Source: Paenibacillus amylolyticus (GTDB lineage Bacteria > Bacillota > Bacilli > Paenibacillales > Paenibacillaceae). Taken from it: a stretch of 64,000 nucleotides of DNA. This document shows positions 63,993-64,000 of the stretch, one piece after another; within the stretch, counting starts at the first letter, position 1, and each line of letters opens with the position of its first letter. The notes under the pieces are model-generated. The model saw only the letters and a program-made list of their open reading frames with translations. It made no database searches and was not told the DNA's origin. The stretch is taken from assembly GCF_001570725.1 (NCBI RefSeq), contig NZ_BCNV01000001.1, positions 3,472,001 to 3,536,000 of the forward strand, read 5' to 3'. The position numbers and the translations under genes were made by a program.

Positions 63993-64000
63993 CCTGTCAC

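Noticed and set aside
1-64000. CRISPR arrays, tRNA or rRNA genes, complete insertion sequences, prophage genes
   Set aside because: None was seen; the only mobile-looking DNA is the MITE-like pair, and regular short repeats with spacers are absent.

Overview
The window looks like a stretch of a Paenibacillus-type chromosome (Firmicutes, Bacilli). The gene order is the Bacillus subtilis yqfO-trmK-sigA-dnaG-yqxD-glyS-glyQ-recO-yqzL-era-cdd-dgkA-ybeY-yqfF-phoH-yqfD-yqfC-(yqfB position)-floA-yqeZ-yqeY-rpsU block, followed further on by the yqeW-yqeV-yqeU-yqeT-dnaJ-dnaK-grpE-hrcA-hemW-lepA-yqxA-spoIIP-gpr-rpsT-holA block. Spore genes (spoIIP, gpr, yqfC, yqfD) show an endospore former. Genus is inferred from moderate GC content, protein style and intergenic repeats; no 16S gene is present.

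Layout. Positions 1-9,530: rnpB, then metal-binding YqfO, tRNA methylation (TrmK), transcription and replication initiation (SigA, DnaG), and glycyl-tRNA synthetase under a T-box. Positions 9,660-18,300: RecO, YqzL, Era, cytidine deaminase, lipid kinase, YbeY, the c-di-AMP hydrolase-like PgpH, PhoH, and the sporulation pair yqfC-yqfD behind a sigma-E-like promoter. Positions 18,300-21,540: a flotillin/NfeD membrane operon behind a sigma-W-like promoter. Positions 21,650-22,960: yqeY-rpsU and hinT. Positions 23,100-26,015: a plus-strand reverse-transsulfuration module (yrrT-mccA-mccB) with a CymR-box-like site. Positions 26,200-39,580: an Sm-like small protein with a structured leader or small RNA, then the double-strand-break repair operon addB-addA-sbcD-sbcC. 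Positions 39,700-48,600: an rRNA methyltransferase, a Na/Pi symporter relative, Nudix, MtaB, RsmE, an M50 protease, PrmA and three small proteins next to the heat-shock operon. Positions 48,760-53,840: hrcA-grpE-dnaK-dnaJ under CIRCE. Positions 53,900-64,000: GNAT, HemW, LepA, YqxA, SpoIIP, Gpr, RpsT, HolA and a zinc-finger anti-sigma-like protein at the edge.

Most of the window is ordinary core genome. The unusual material is intergenic. There are four copies of a long imperfect palindrome: a roughly 75-base apical core is conserved between copies, while the outer arms differ between copies yet remain self-complementary within each copy. There is a two-copy MITE-like element with TGTTCAAAAAG ends, and a three-way-junction RNA candidate upstream of the Sm-like gene. 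A YfhD-like 59-residue ORF sits among two related small proteins beside the dnaK operon, and the RNase P RNA looks class A rather than the class B expected from B. subtilis. All calls are by eye; no database search or folding program was run.
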